Of a DNA stretch of 17,669 nt, positions 1 to 8,116 are shown piece by piece. The stretch is from Actinomycetota bacterium. Lineage in GTDB: Bacteria; Actinomycetota; Actinomycetes; Nanopelagicales; Nanopelagicaceae. Location of the stretch: the NCBI GenBank assembly GCA_947480375.1, contig CANKCX010000003.1, positions 1-17,669 on the forward strand, given 5' to 3'. The position numbers were made by a program, and so were the translations under genes. The first letter of the stretch is position 1, and the number at the start of each line of letters is the position of its first letter. The notes under the pieces are model-generated. The model worked only from the letters and a program-made list of their open reading frames with translations, had not been told where the DNA came from and ran no database searches.

Positions 1-273
1 CCTAAATTGCGACCTATTCCGCACTACAACAAATTCTTTGGTTGGATCCCCGACAGCGCTGCGAAAATAGTAATGAAAGCCCCAGAAGGAACAATAATTA
101 TTGGTATCGATGAAGATACGGCATTAGTGACCGGTTTAGATGAAACTACAAATCTTGTAGAAAATACCTGGAAAGTTTATGGTGAAGGTAGCGTTCATAT
201 TTTGAGCGGAGCACCAAGTGCTCGATTTTCAAATGGCGAACAAATAACTTTTCCACAAGTACAAGTATCATGA
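1..273 (+). CDS. C-terminal fragment, possibly S51/cyanophycinase-like peptidase
   Basis: The frame is open from the first base of the window, so this is the 3' end of a gene that begins upstream; about 90 residues are visible. The stretch GIDEDTALV, followed about 20 residues later by a W-x-V-x-G-x-GSVHIL segment, resembles the last beta-strands of peptidase S51 / class-I glutamine-amidotransferase-like proteins, the group that includes cyanophycinase and dipeptidase E. The catalytic Ser and His would lie upstream and cannot be checked. The stop lies 4 nt before the GTG of the MFS transporter, so the two are probably co-transcribed. An internal TTG at position 7 could be read as a start, but a full-length family member would be far longer, so truncation by the window edge is the better reading. 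Family assignment is from memory of short motifs and is tentative. Confidence 0.5.
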   Translation, partial: PKLRPIPHYNKFFGWIPDSAAKIVMKAPEGTIIIGIDEDTALVTGLDETTNLVENTWKVYGEGSVHILSGAPSARFSNGEQITFPQVQVS

Positions 274-277
274 GCAA

Positions 278-1504
278 GTGAGTTATACCGAACTTTTTGG
301 CTATCGCTATATAAAGCGCTTTTATTTTGCCCGCTTTATTAGCAATTTTGGAAATGGCATGTCACCAATTGCACTTGCATTTGGAATATTGCATTTACCA
401 AATGGCGATGCAAATCTTCTCGGTTTAGTTTTAGGTGCAACTACTGTTGCAATGTTAATAATGAGCCCATTTGGTGGAGTTCTTGCCGATAAATTTGGTC
501 GAATCAGAGCGGTCGCTTTTGCTGACCTGGTAGGAGCAGCGGGACTCTTTGTTCAAGTGGCCTATTTTGCAACAGGAAACGTACCAATTGCAGTCTTATT
601 GATTGTAAATATGAACTTCGGATTAATGTGGGGAATTTTTTGGCCAGCAATGTCTGGTGTTTTACCTGCTCTTGTTCCTGATGAACACTTGCAAAAAACT
701 AACTCGGTAAATAACTTTTTCTCAAACGGCGCGATTATTCTAGGCGCGGCAGTTGGCGGAATCATTGTTGCTGGCTGGGGAAGTACTTGGGCACTCGCAA
801 TCGATGCCGCAACGTTTGTAATTGGCGGATCATTATTATTTAGTTTCAGGCACGTTTCTCCGAGAAGTGCGCAAACCGAAAATTCTATGTTTGACGATTT
901 GATTCATGGTTGGAAAATATTTATCTCCTACCGCTGGATTGTTATAGGAGTATTCGGATTTTCATTCATAATTCTTGCTTGGGCTGCTGGTGAAAATGTT
1001 CTTGGACCACTAATCGCTTTGAAAGAATTCAATGGTGCAAAATCTTGGTCACTAGTTCTAACGTTTGAAGGCATTGGTTTGATACTTGGATCAATAATTG
1101 GGATCAAGATTAAATTGAAATACCCATTACGTTTTCTACTGTTGATCAGCTTCTCAATCTCGCTCTACATGTGGTCGATGGCTAAACCGCAATCAATCTG
1201 GTTTATTGCCTTTTGCGCGTTGCTTTGGGGAATGACAATTGATCTTTGGACAACTATTTGGTCAACTGCAATGGCGCGAGAAGTTCCACGTGATGCGCTC
1301 TCCCGAGTTTCAGCATTTGATGCGATGGGAACGATGCTTCTGCGCCCAGTCGGACTTGCGATTTCAGGCCCGCTTTCAGTAGCCATTGGCCTTTCAAATG
1401 CCTTATATGCACTAGCAATTTTTAGCGCAATCTTTATTTTAGGCATGTTGGCGATCCCCGATATGCGAAATATGCAGATAACCGAAGATCGAAATAGCCA
1501 ATAA
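278..1504 (+). CDS. MFS transporter (MFS_3 / EntS-like exporter)
   Basis: A 408-residue, strongly hydrophobic protein with the usual length and roughly twelve membrane segments of the major facilitator superfamily. The conserved loop between helices 2 and 3 (motif A) is visible at residues 66-77 as GGVLADKFGRIR. The N-terminus, with an FARFISNFGNGM segment at residues 18-29, resembles the MFS_3 subgroup of putative exporters (enterobactin exporter EntS, macrolide-efflux-like proteins). The substrate cannot be told from sequence. The start is a GTG 4 nt after the preceding stop; no clear Shine-Dalgarno (SD) is visible, so translation probably depends on coupling to the upstream gene. The only nearby ATG (270) hits a stop after three codons. 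Identity as an MFS protein is secure; the exporter role is inferred. Confidence 0.88.
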   Translation: MSYTELFGYRYIKRFYFARFISNFGNGMSPIALAFGILHLPNGDANLLGLVLGATTVAMLIMSPFGGVLADKFGRIRAVAFADLVGAAGLFVQVAYFATGNVPIAVLLIVNMNFGLMWGIFWPAMSGVLPALVPDEHLQKTNSVNNFFSNGAIILGAAVGGIIVAGWGSTWALAIDAATFVIGGSLLFSFRHVSPRSAQTENSMFDDLIHGWKIFISYRWIVIGVFGFSFIILAWAAGENVLGPLIALKEFNGAKSWSLVLTFEGIGLILGSIIGIKIKLKYPLRFLLLISFSISLYMWSMAKPQSIWFIAFCALLWGMTIDLWTTIWSTAMAREVPRDALSRVSAFDAMGTMLLRPVGLAISGPLSVAIGLSNALYALAIFSAIFILGMLAIPDMRNMQITEDRNSQ

Positions 1505-1555
1505 CTCTCAGATATTTTTAACCTATCCCCAAAAATTTATTCAGGGAATTCTTAC

Positions 1556-1567
1556 TAAAGTAAGGCC
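1556..1567 (+). promoter_or_regulatory. candidate leaderless promoter of the HtrA-like protease
   Basis: TAAAGT (1556-1561) matches the TANNNT form of an actinobacterial -10 box. It is followed by exactly 6 nt and then the ATG at 1568, which puts the expected transcription start on the start codon itself. An AAGG lies only 2 nt before the ATG, too close to act as a normal SD. No convincing -35 box is visible. The 63-bp gap after the MFS stop holds nothing else recognisable. Confidence 0.45.
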
Positions 1568-2713
1568 ATGAGAAATTTTATGAGCCGAACAACCTCCAAA
1601 GTCCTAGCCGGGTTTCTTCTTGGCATTACTGCTGTAGGTGGCGTAGCCACAGCAGCGGGGGTATTTAACACATCAGTTGTAAATGCTTGTGTTGATAAGA
1701 AAACTCAAGTGATTTATGCGGCAGTGAATAATTCCTGTCCATCCAATAGAACTGGAGTAACTCTTGGCGCTCCACCTTCGGCAACCGCTAGTTTAAATAC
1801 GATTGTTAATAAGGTATCTCCAAGTGTTGTGACTATAAATGTCACATCGGCTAATGGCGGTGGAACCGGATCAGGTTCAATCTTTAAGAGCACCACAACT
1901 TATAGCTATGTTGTTACTAATAATCACGTTATCGAAAGCGCAGTGGGTAATACCGGAACTATTACCGTAGAACTGGATAATGGTGATTCAGTTCCCGCAA
2001 CGATTGTTGGTCGCGAACCAAATTATGATCTTGCAGTACTCAAGATTAATAAAGGTAATCAACCAATAATTGAACTTGGAGATTCTTCGACTCTAAAAAT
2101 TGGCGATCAAGTAATTGCATTTGGTTCACCTCTTGGCTTAGATCACACGGTTACAAGTGGAATAGTTTCTTCACTCAATCGCGCGGTTGTAACAAGTGGT
2201 GGAACTGCAAACACTGAATCGTATGTAGATGCAATTCAAACTGATGCTGCAATTAATCCAGGAAATTCTGGCGGCCCACTAACTGATTCGCTTGGTCGAA
2301 TGGTTGGTATCAACGCTGCAACTGCGACACTTGGTTCAACATCAGGCCAGAGTGGTTCAATTGGTTTAGGTTTTGCAATTCCAATGAATCAAGCGCTGCG
2401 AGTAATGAATGAAATTATTGCAACTGGTAAGGCAACAAGACCGGTACTTGGCGTCTTCTTCGATCAAACTTTTACTCCAGGCAAAGGTGCGAAGATTGCC
2501 AGCTTGACTCCAAATGATGGTGCTCAAAAAGCCGGAATTCCGGCCGGTGCAATCATTACCTCTATTGATGGTGCACGAATCACTGATTACGTATCTGCAA
2601 TTGTAAGAATTCGCTCACATGCACCAGGTGACAAAGTTACGGTCGTGGCCACTCTTCCAAGTGGTGGAAGTAAGTCCTACACAGTCACTTTAGGATCAGC
2701 AGTATCTAACTAA
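1568..2713 (+). CDS. Secreted HtrA/DegP-family serine protease with PDZ domain
   Basis: A 381-residue trypsin-fold protease for protein quality control or processing outside the membrane. The catalytic triad is visible as H120 (TNNHV), D154 (NYDLAVL) and S234 (NPGNSGGPL). One PDZ domain follows at about residues 290-375 (VLGV, then PNDGAQKAG and GAIITSIDG). Residues 1-33 form a basic, hydrophobic signal sequence or membrane anchor. Between it and the protease lies a short module with two cysteines (C41 and C57, CVDKKT...NNSC) that resembles a small cell-surface motif I associate with actinobacterial exported proteins. The gene stands alone, with its own leaderless-looking promoter, and overlaps the convergent trpA by 4 bp at the stop codons. 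A second in-frame ATG at codon 5 is possible, but the promoter spacing favours the first. Which HtrA paralogue this is cannot be decided. Confidence 0.93.
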   Translation: MRNFMSRTTSKVLAGFLLGITAVGGVATAAGVFNTSVVNACVDKKTQVIYAAVNNSCPSNRTGVTLGAPPSATASLNTIVNKVSPSVVTINVTSANGGGTGSGSIFKSTTTYSYVVTNNHVIESAVGNTGTITVELDNGDSVPATIVGREPNYDLAVLKINKGNQPIIELGDSSTLKIGDQVIAFGSPLGLDHTVTSGIVSSLNRAVVTSGGTANTESYVDAIQTDAAINPGNSGGPLTDSLGRMVGINAATATLGSTSGQSGSIGLGFAIPMNQALRVMNEIIATGKATRPVLGVFFDQTFTPGKGAKIASLTPNDGAQKAGIPAGAIITSIDGARITDYVSAIVRIRSHAPGDKVTVVATLPSGGSKSYTVTLGSAVSN

Positions 2714-3501
2714 CGCTCACGAACTCCAAGAGCGAGTTCTTGTGCAACTTTGCGAACAGCTTCTGCAGGGCTATCTGGGTTCTGCAGAACTGCTTTTACA
2801 AATGCAGATCCAACAATTACGCCATCTGAAAACCTAGCAACTTCACTTGCTTGAGTTCTATTTGAAACTCCAAGACCAACAGCAACTGGAGTATCTGAAA
2901 TCTTACGAATTCTTTCAACCAGAATACTTGCAGTATTTGCAACATTTGTTTGGGTTCCAGTAACTCCCATAGAACTTGCTGCATAAATAAAACCGTTGCA
3001 ATTAGCTGTCACATCTTTCAGGCGTTCATCTCCAGTACTTGGAGCAACTACAAAAATAGGATGTATCGAATTTGTTTTTGCGGCAGTAAGCCAAGGAAGG
3101 GCTTCTTCCAAAGTTAAGTCAGGCGTAATAACACCTTCCATGCCATTGGCCGAAAAGTCTTTGGCGAATTTTTCGATTCCATATCGCTCAATTGGATTCC
3201 AGTAGGTCATTAAAAGAGTTGGTACGCCGGTAGCAGAAATCTCTTTAACAATCTCTAAAGTCTTTGGCATAGTAATTCCATTTTGTCTTGCAAGCTCGGC
3301 CGCTTCTTGAATAACTGGACCATCCATGACTGGATCGCTGTATGGAAATCCGATTTCAACTGCATCCACGCCACCTGAAATCATGGCCTTAATAATCTCT
3401 ATTGAAGCGCTTTGATTTGGGAAACCTGCAGGCAAATAACCAATTAACGCTGCACGATTCTCGCTTTTGCACTTAGCAAAAAGTTCAACAAGTTTGCTCA
3501 T
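2710..3501 (-). CDS. trpA: Tryptophan synthase alpha subunit
   Basis: Cleaves indole-3-glycerol phosphate to indole and glyceraldehyde 3-phosphate; indole is then channelled to TrpB in the alpha2beta2 complex. The protein is 263 residues, normal for the family. Both catalytic acids are present at the classical positions, E49 (AVEIGFP) and D60 (SDPVMDGP). The phosphate-binding glycine-rich segments follow near the C-terminus (GVSNR and VIVGSA). I place the start at the ATG whose A is shared with the trpB stop (TAATG). An in-frame codon 21 bp further upstream lies inside trpB and would add seven residues not typical of the family. No SD is visible, so translation is probably coupled to trpB. 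It is the last gene of the leftward trp arm, and its TAG overlaps the TAA of the convergent protease gene. Confidence 0.97.
   Translation of the reverse strand: MSKLVELFAKCKSENRAALIGYLPAGFPNQSASIEIIKAMISGGVDAVEIGFPYSDPVMDGPVIQEAAELARQNGITMPKTLEIVKEISATGVPTLLMTYWNPIERYGIEKFAKDFSANGMEGVITPDLTLEEALPWLTAAKTNSIHPIFVVAPSTGDERLKDVTANCNGFIYAASSMGVTGTQTNVANTASILVERIRKISDTPVAVGLGVSNRTQASEVARFSDGVIVGSAFVKAVLQNPDSPAEAVRKVAQELALGVRER
2721..2739. terminator. weak hairpin at the htrA/trpA convergent junction
   Basis: GAACTC (2721-2726) and GAGTTC (2734-2739) form a perfect 6-bp inverted repeat around a 7-nt loop, 7 nt past the protease stop and inside the last codons of trpA. An outer CAC/GTG pair could extend it across a 2-nt bulge. 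No T-tract follows on either strand, so it does not meet the usual intrinsic-terminator criteria and may be chance. Confidence 0.15.
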
Positions 3502-4694
3502 TAAATGCTGATACCAAACCAAGTTGCAGCTGTTTCAACATCTTTATCGCCGCGGCCCGAGAGATTAATTAAGAGTGTTGCATCTGGGCCAAGTTCTTTT
3601 CCAAGAACCATAGCGCCATAAAGTGCATGTGCAGTTTCAATTGCAGGAATGATTCCTTCTTCGCGCGATAGCAGTGCAAATGCTTCCATTGCCTGCGCAT
3701 CTGTAACTGACCGATATTCAGCGCGGCCAATCTCGTGTAAATATGCATGTTCTGGCCCGACTCCTGGGTAGTCGAGTCCGGCGGAAATAGAGTGAGATTC
3801 AATGGTTTGGCCATTCTCATCTTGCAACACAAAGGTACGAGTTCCGTGTAGAACTCCAATAGTTCCACCTGTAATTGTTGATGCGTGACGTCCGGTTTCA
3901 ATTCCGTCACCACCTGCTTCAAGACCAATCAATCGCACTTGCGGATCGCTAATAAATCTATTGAAAATTCCCATCGCATTTGATCCGCCACCGATACATG
4001 CAAGTACAGCATCCGGAAGTTTTCCGTTTAATGCAAGAACTTGTTCACGTGCTTCGTTTCCAATTACAGAGTGAAAATCGCGCACAATAGTTGGGAATGG
4101 ATGTGGGCCAGCGACAGTTCCTAATAAATAGTGGGTATCAGCAACATTAGTTACCCAATCACGCATTGCTTCGTTGATTGCATCCTTCAGAGTGCGCGAA
4201 CCAGATGTAACTGGAATAACTTCTGCGCCCAACAATTTCATTCTTGCAACGTTTAACGCTTGTCGACGAACATCTTCCTCGCCCATATAAACAACACATT
4301 CAAAACCCATTAGTGCAGCGGCCGTAGCCGTAGCAACACCATGTTGACCCGCGCCTGTTTCCGCAATTAAACGCTTCTTGCCCATCCGCTTTGTTAGAAG
4401 AGCTTGTCCAATAACATTATTAATTTTATGTGAGCCAGTGTGATTTAAATCTTCGCGCTTCAATAATATTTGGGCACCGCCACAGTGCTTTGAAAAATTC
4501 TTAGCTTCAGTAATTATGCTTGGGCGACCAACGTAAGTTGCATTCAAATGCGCAAGTTCGGCGAGAAAAACAGGGTCGGCCATTGCTTCGGTATGCGTGC
4601 GTTCTAATTCATCAAGCGCACTTATAAGGGCTTCAGGAACGAAACGACCACCAAATTGGCCAAACTTGCCAGCAATCTTTGCATCGATTGGCAT
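3501..4694 (-). CDS. trpB: Tryptophan synthase beta subunit
   Basis: PLP-dependent condensation of indole with serine to give tryptophan. It has 397 residues, the standard length for the TrpB1 type that pairs with TrpA. The PLP lysine is K90 in HTGSHKINN, the catalytic glutamate is E112 in AETGAGQHG, and the phosphate-binding loop is GGGSNAMG at about 235-242. The N-terminal [12 protein letters not shown] block is also typical. The start ATG directly abuts the trpC stop, with a GAAGGGA SD-like stretch inside the end of trpC about 6 nt before the ATG. The stop shares one base with the trpA start. The coupling suggests equimolar synthesis of the two subunits. No missing residues noticed. Confidence 0.98.
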   Translation of the reverse strand: MPIDAKIAGKFGQFGGRFVPEALISALDELERTHTEAMADPVFLAELAHLNATYVGRPSIITEAKNFSKHCGGAQILLKREDLNHTGSHKINNVIGQALLTKRMGKKRLIAETGAGQHGVATATAAALMGFECVVYMGEEDVRRQALNVARMKLLGAEVIPVTSGSRTLKDAINEAMRDWVTNVADTHYLLGTVAGPHPFPTIVRDFHSVIGNEAREQVLALNGKLPDAVLACIGGGSNAMGIFNRFISDPQVRLIGLEAGGDGIETGRHASTITGGTIGVLHGTRTFVLQDENGQTIESHSISAGLDYPGVGPEHAYLHEIGRAEYRSVTDAQAMEAFALLSREEGIIPAIETAHALYGAMVLGKELGPDATLLINLSGRGDKDVETAATWFGISI

Positions 4695-5465
4695 TTATAT
4701 TCCCTTCAATTCTCGGATCATTTCAATGGGATTTTGTGACTTAACCAAAGTTTCGCCAACCAAAATCGCCTTTGCTCCCAGCTCTTCTAATCGCTTAGTT
4801 TCAGTTCTGCTGGAAATTCCCGATTCAGCAACTGCAACAGTGGAGGAGTCTATTTGAGGAATCAACTTTTCGAATACTCGAAAATCAACGGAGAGATCCT
4901 TCAAATTACGAGAATTTACGCCGATAAAACTTGGTTTTAAAGCCTTAGCGCGGTCTAACTCATCTTGATTATGAACCTCGACGAGTGCGCGAAGCCCAAG
5001 GCTTTCGCCATATTCAAAGAAATCGTGAAGCTGTACATCATCTAATGCGGCAACTATTAATAAGAAAAGATTTCCACCATTTATGAAGCCTTCAGCAATT
5101 TGATAACGATCAACCACAAAATCTTTTTGCAGCATTGGTGTATCGACAGCCGCTCGAACTGCCTTGAAATCAGCAAGCGAACCTTTAAATCTCCGTTGCT
5201 CGGTTAAAACGCTAATTGCAGTTGCGCCACCATCGGCATAACTTTTAGCTAGCGCCACTGGATCTGCAATTTGTGCCAAGTCACCTTTACTTGGTGATGC
5301 ACGTTTAACTTCAGCAATTACATGAAGAGGTCCCGGAACAAATCTTGTTAGAGCATCAATTGGTTTTGGCGTATTCGCAATCGCAGATTCAAGATTTGGA
5401 ACTAATGATTTACGTGATTCAAGATCTACGCGAACACCTTTTATGATTTCATCTAAAACGCTCAT
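4695..5465 (-). CDS. trpC: Indole-3-glycerol phosphate synthase
   Basis: Converts carboxyphenylaminodeoxyribulose phosphate (CdRP) to indole-3-glycerol phosphate. The 256-residue protein is a stand-alone TrpC (beta/alpha)8 barrel with no TrpF domain fused. Active-site residues visible include K54 (AEVKRASPSKG), K114 (LQKDF), E163 (VEVH), N184 (GVNSRNL, family usual GINNRNL), E214 and S215 (AESGI). The segment at 129-136, NGGNLFLL, departs from the common GADA-LL form but keeps the strand. The start is the ATG sharing its A with the trpE TGA (TGATG); a TTG one codon upstream is less likely. Because no trpF lies nearby, the preceding isomerase step is probably done by the dual HisA/TrpF enzyme PriA, as is usual in actinobacteria. 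Confidence 0.97.
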   Translation of the reverse strand: MSVLDEIIKGVRVDLESRKSLVPNLESAIANTPKPIDALTRFVPGPLHVIAEVKRASPSKGDLAQIADPVALAKSYADGGATAISVLTEQRRFKGSLADFKAVRAAVDTPMLQKDFVVDRYQIAEGFINGGNLFLLIVAALDDVQLHDFFEYGESLGLRALVEVHNQDELDRAKALKPSFIGVNSRNLKDLSVDFRVFEKLIPQIDSSTVAVAESGISSRTETKRLEELGAKAILVGETLVKSQNPIEMIRELKGI

Positions 5466-6970
5466 CAAATATCCCGCATCTGGTGTGCCAAATTAATTGC
5501 GCGAATAACCGCTGCGGCTTTATTAACAGTTTCTGCTTCTTCTAGTTCTGGAACAGAATCAGCAACAATTCCGGCACCGGCTTGTACATATGCACGCCCG
5601 TCTTTAATTAAAGCTGTTCTAATTGCGATGCAAGAATCCAGGTTGCCATGAAAATCCATATACGCAATCACACCACCATAAAGTCCGCGTCTGGATGCTT
5701 CGTGCTTCTCAATAATCCCCATTGCACTTGGCTTTGGTGCACCTGAAAGAGTTCCGGCTGGAAATACGCTTAATAGCGCATCTAGTGAAGTTATATCCTT
5801 CTTCAATTTACTTGTAACCGTTGAAACCATATGCATCACATGTGAGTATTTTTCAATTTTCATTAACTCAATTACTTCTACCGAACCACTTTCACTTACG
5901 CGGGCCAAATCATTACGCCCGAGATCAACAAGCATTACATGCTCGGCACGCTCCTTGGGGTCTTCAAAAAGCTCTGTTTCAAGCTGTGCATCAACCTCTG
6001 GGTTAGAAGATCTATGTCTTGTTCCGGCGATTGGATGAACCATTGCATCGCGATCATCAATCTTGATCATTGCTTCAGGGCTCGAACCCACAATTGTTGC
6101 GCCCGAACCAAGCTTCATGAAGTACATATATGGGCTGGGATTTGTCGAGCGAAGTGCTTGATAAATTAAAAATGGATCAACCGAACTTTCGATTTCAAAC
6201 CTTTGGGATAAGACAACCTGAAAGGCATTACCTGCAAAAATTTCTTCTTTAATTTCATTTACCGAAGTGAGGAAGCTTTCGCGTTCAGTGCGTCTAATTA
6301 CCGGAAGGTCAGGAAGCGCTTCAAGATAATGGATATCTAGTTCTACTGGCTTCTCTAATAATTTAACAATAGATTTCAAGCGATCAAGAGTTTCGTTATA
6401 ACTCTCTTCGATTCGATTATCAGAACCATCCCAATTTATTGCATTCGCAATCAGAATTAGTGAATTATTTATATGATCAAAGACTGCAATATCGCTGCAC
6501 AACAAGAATTCATACATCGGCATTTTAAGATCATCTGTTGCGATGCTTTCAATGCGCTCAAGAATTCGAACCGCGTCATAACCAAGGTATCCAACCAAAC
6601 CACTTGTGAGTGGCGGAAGGCCTTCTATTCGGGGCGAACGCAGCTGAGTAGAAGTTTTGCGAATTGCATCCAAATGCTTTTCGCCAACCGGTGCGCCATT
6701 TGGAACATTGCCAGACCAAACACCGATGCCATTTTCTTCTCGTAAGGTTGCAACTGCGGGAAGGCCGATAAATGAATAGCGCGACCACTTGCCATCATTC
6801 TCGGCAGATTCAAGAAGAAAAGTTCCCTCTTTGCCCATCGCAAGCTTTTTATAAATTGTTAAAGGAGTTTCTGAGTTGGCAAAGACTTTTACATGAAGCG
6901 GAATAATGTTGTTGTTTTTAGCATGCTCTCGAAATTCTGAGAGCGGCATTACCTGATCAAAAAGCGACAT
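5465..6970 (-). CDS. trpE: Anthranilate synthase component I
   Basis: Chorismate-binding subunit, which makes anthranilate using ammonia delivered by TrpG. It has 501 residues. The N-terminal domain holds the LLES motif (52-55) with the downstream Ser (S66) that forms the tryptophan feedback pocket, so allosteric inhibition by tryptophan is expected. The chorismate-binding domain spans about 230-495, with GTRHR (316-320), GRNDLARV (351-358), PAGTLSGAPK (404-413) and GAGIVADS (465-472). The feedback motif and the anthranilate-synthase-type GTRHR favour TrpE over PabB. The ATG is preceded by AGGG 7 nt upstream. It is first in the leftward arm, and its stop overlaps the trpC start. A 15-codon reading frame with a promoter-like element lies directly upstream (separate entry). 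TrpG is encoded on the opposite, divergent arm. Confidence 0.97.
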   Translation of the reverse strand: MSLFDQVMPLSEFREHAKNNNIIPLHVKVFANSETPLTIYKKLAMGKEGTFLLESAENDGKWSRYSFIGLPAVATLREENGIGVWSGNVPNGAPVGEKHLDAIRKTSTQLRSPRIEGLPPLTSGLVGYLGYDAVRILERIESIATDDLKMPMYEFLLCSDIAVFDHINNSLILIANAINWDGSDNRIEESYNETLDRLKSIVKLLEKPVELDIHYLEALPDLPVIRRTERESFLTSVNEIKEEIFAGNAFQVVLSQRFEIESSVDPFLIYQALRSTNPSPYMYFMKLGSGATIVGSSPEAMIKIDDRDAMVHPIAGTRHRSSNPEVDAQLETELFEDPKERAEHVMLVDLGRNDLARVSESGSVEVIELMKIEKYSHVMHMVSTVTSKLKKDITSLDALLSVFPAGTLSGAPKPSAMGIIEKHEASRRGLYGGVIAYMDFHGNLDSCIAIRTALIKDGRAYVQAGAGIVADSVPELEEAETVNKAAAVIRAINLAHQMRDI

Positions 6971-7017
6971 CAGCGAGCCCTATTTGTGCGATAAATAATG
7001 GTTTGGCGGGCTGACAT
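6970..7017 (-). other. candidate leaderless 15-codon reading frame before trpE
   Basis: An ATG at 7017-7015 opens a 15-codon frame (MSARQTIIYRTNRAR) whose TGA shares its last base with the trpE ATG, the same TGATG junction as between trpE and trpC. Exactly 6 nt before its ATG lies TAGACT on the minus strand (plus-strand 7024-7029), a TANNNT -10-like box. A transcript from there would begin at this ATG. The peptide contains no tryptophan, so it is not a classical trp attenuator leader. It may be a translated initiator frame that couples to trpE, or chance; no homology evidence is available to me. Confidence 0.3.
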
Positions 7018-7072
7018 TCGGACAGTCTACACTGGCACCTATTCTTGCTCGCGGCCAATTAATTGGAGGAAT
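6971..7072. promoter_or_regulatory. divergent trpE / trpD promoter region
   Basis: This 102-bp gap drives both arms of the trp locus. The segment AGTCTACACT (7024-7033) is nearly self-complementary. Read leftward it gives TAGACT and rightward TACACT, two opposing TANNNT boxes sharing the central TA. A second rightward box, TATTCT, lies at 7040-7045. TTGGCG (7003-7008) is a possible but poorly spaced (19 nt) -35 for the rightward promoter. I see no Trp-rich leader, tandem hairpins with a T-run, T-box or clear operator palindrome, so regulation by attenuation is not supported. Confidence 0.5.
7065..7070 (+). promoter_or_regulatory. ribosome binding site deciding the trpD start
   Basis: GGAGGA immediately precedes the ATG at 7073. 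The spacing is a little short, but the match is strong, and it fixes the start here rather than at an in-frame ATG at 6998, which has no SD and would overlap the promoter elements. Confidence 0.7.
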
Positions 7073-8116
7073 ATGTCTATCAGCATTAGTTCTCTAATTA
7101 AAGATTTGAACGTTGGCCGAGACCACACTGCAGAAACTGCAGAATGGATAATGAGCGAAATCCTGCAAGGCAAGTTAAGCGACGAAGAAATTGCCAGTTG
7201 GATTACTGCATTAAGCACTAAAGGTGAGACGCCAGAAGAGATTGAATTCTTTATAAATATTATGTATCGGTATGCGCTTCCAATAAATATTTCACAACGT
7301 GCAGTAGATCCAGTTGGTACTGGTGGCGATGGATTTCATACAATAAATATCTCGACAACATCAGCAATCGTTGCGGCCTCGGCTGGATGCATCGTTGCAA
7401 AACATGGATCAGTTGCCGCAACTTCTAAATCAGGCTCTGCAGATGTTCTACTCGAACTTGGGATTAATACAGATCTAGATGGCGCTGCAAATGAAGCTTC
7501 GGTCGCAAAATTCGGAATCGCATTTATGAAGGCGACCAAATATCACAGTTCTTTGCGATATGCCGCGCCAGCACGAAGAGCGATTGCAAAGCCAACCGTA
7601 TTTAATGTTTTAGGACCGCTATCAAATCCAAGTAAGCCAAAGGCCATTGCACTGGGAATTGCACCATTGAACCGTTTTGATTTAATGAGTGAAGTAATGC
7701 GCAATCGAGGAGCAGATGGTTTTGTAGTGCGTGGAAACGATGGCATGGATGAAATTACAATTGTCACGACAACTAAAGTTCGCGAAATCTTTGATGGCAA
7801 GGCGAGAGATTTTGAAATATCACCCGAAGATTTTGGATTCGAAAGAGCTTCAATTGACACTCTTCGCGGTGGATTACCAGCAGAGAACGCTGTGATTATT
7901 CGTGATTATCTAGCGGGCAAAACTGGTCCTATCCGAGATGCGCTTTTGCTTAATTCAGGTCTGACAATTGCAGCATTTAGAGGCGAACATCAGAAAGATA
8001 TTTACGAGCAAATTAAATTCGGAATTCAAAGCGCTGCTGATGCAATTGATTCCGGAAAAGCTCTCAAATTATTGAATGAATGGGGAACATACACGCAAGG
8101 CGTCGGAGCAAATTAA
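7073..8116 (+). CDS. trpD: Anthranilate phosphoribosyltransferase
   Basis: Transfers phosphoribose from PRPP to anthranilate, the second step of the pathway. The 347-residue protein has the family's signatures: PRPP/Mg loop GTGGDGFHT (82-90), KHGS (110-113) with the following SKSGSAD, GPLSNP (181-186) and the metal-binding D226-E227 pair (GMDE). It is first in the rightward arm, with a GGAGGA SD, and ends in a TAATG overlap with trpG. It is stand-alone rather than fused to TrpG as in enterobacteria, yet still adjacent to it. This enzyme would also use any anthranilate made by the neighbouring kynureninase. No anomalies seen. Confidence 0.97.
   Translation: MSISISSLIKDLNVGRDHTAETAEWIMSEILQGKLSDEEIASWITALSTKGETPEEIEFFINIMYRYALPINISQRAVDPVGTGGDGFHTINISTTSAIVAASAGCIVAKHGSVAATSKSGSADVLLELGINTDLDGAANEASVAKFGIAFMKATKYHSSLRYAAPARRAIAKPTVFNVLGPLSNPSKPKAIALGIAPLNRFDLMSEVMRNRGADGFVVRGNDGMDEITIVTTTKVREIFDGKARDFEISPEDFGFERASIDTLRGGLPAENAVIIRDYLAGKTGPIRDALLLNSGLTIAAFRGEHQKDIYEQIKFGIQSAADAIDSGKALKLLNEWGTYTQGVGAN

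Noticed and set aside
270..281. ATG at 270 overlapping the first gene's stop as start of the MFS transporter
   Set aside because: It is in another frame and meets TGA after three codons; the GTG at 278 opens the long frame.
1680..1691. Lipobox at C41 of the HtrA protein (VNAC)
   Set aside because: Asn at -2 is unusual for a lipobox, the cysteine sits several residues beyond the hydrophobic core, and it fits better as part of the two-cysteine module.
6998..7072. In-frame ATG 75 bp upstream of the chosen trpD start
   Set aside because: The added residues do not look like TrpD, the codon has no SD, and the segment contains the promoter-like boxes; GGAGGA directly before 7073 decides the start.
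6971..7072. Tryptophan attenuator, T-box or trp operator between trpE and trpD
   Set aside because: No run of Trp codons in a leader frame on either strand, no competing hairpins ending in a T-run, no T-box signature and no clear operator palindrome.
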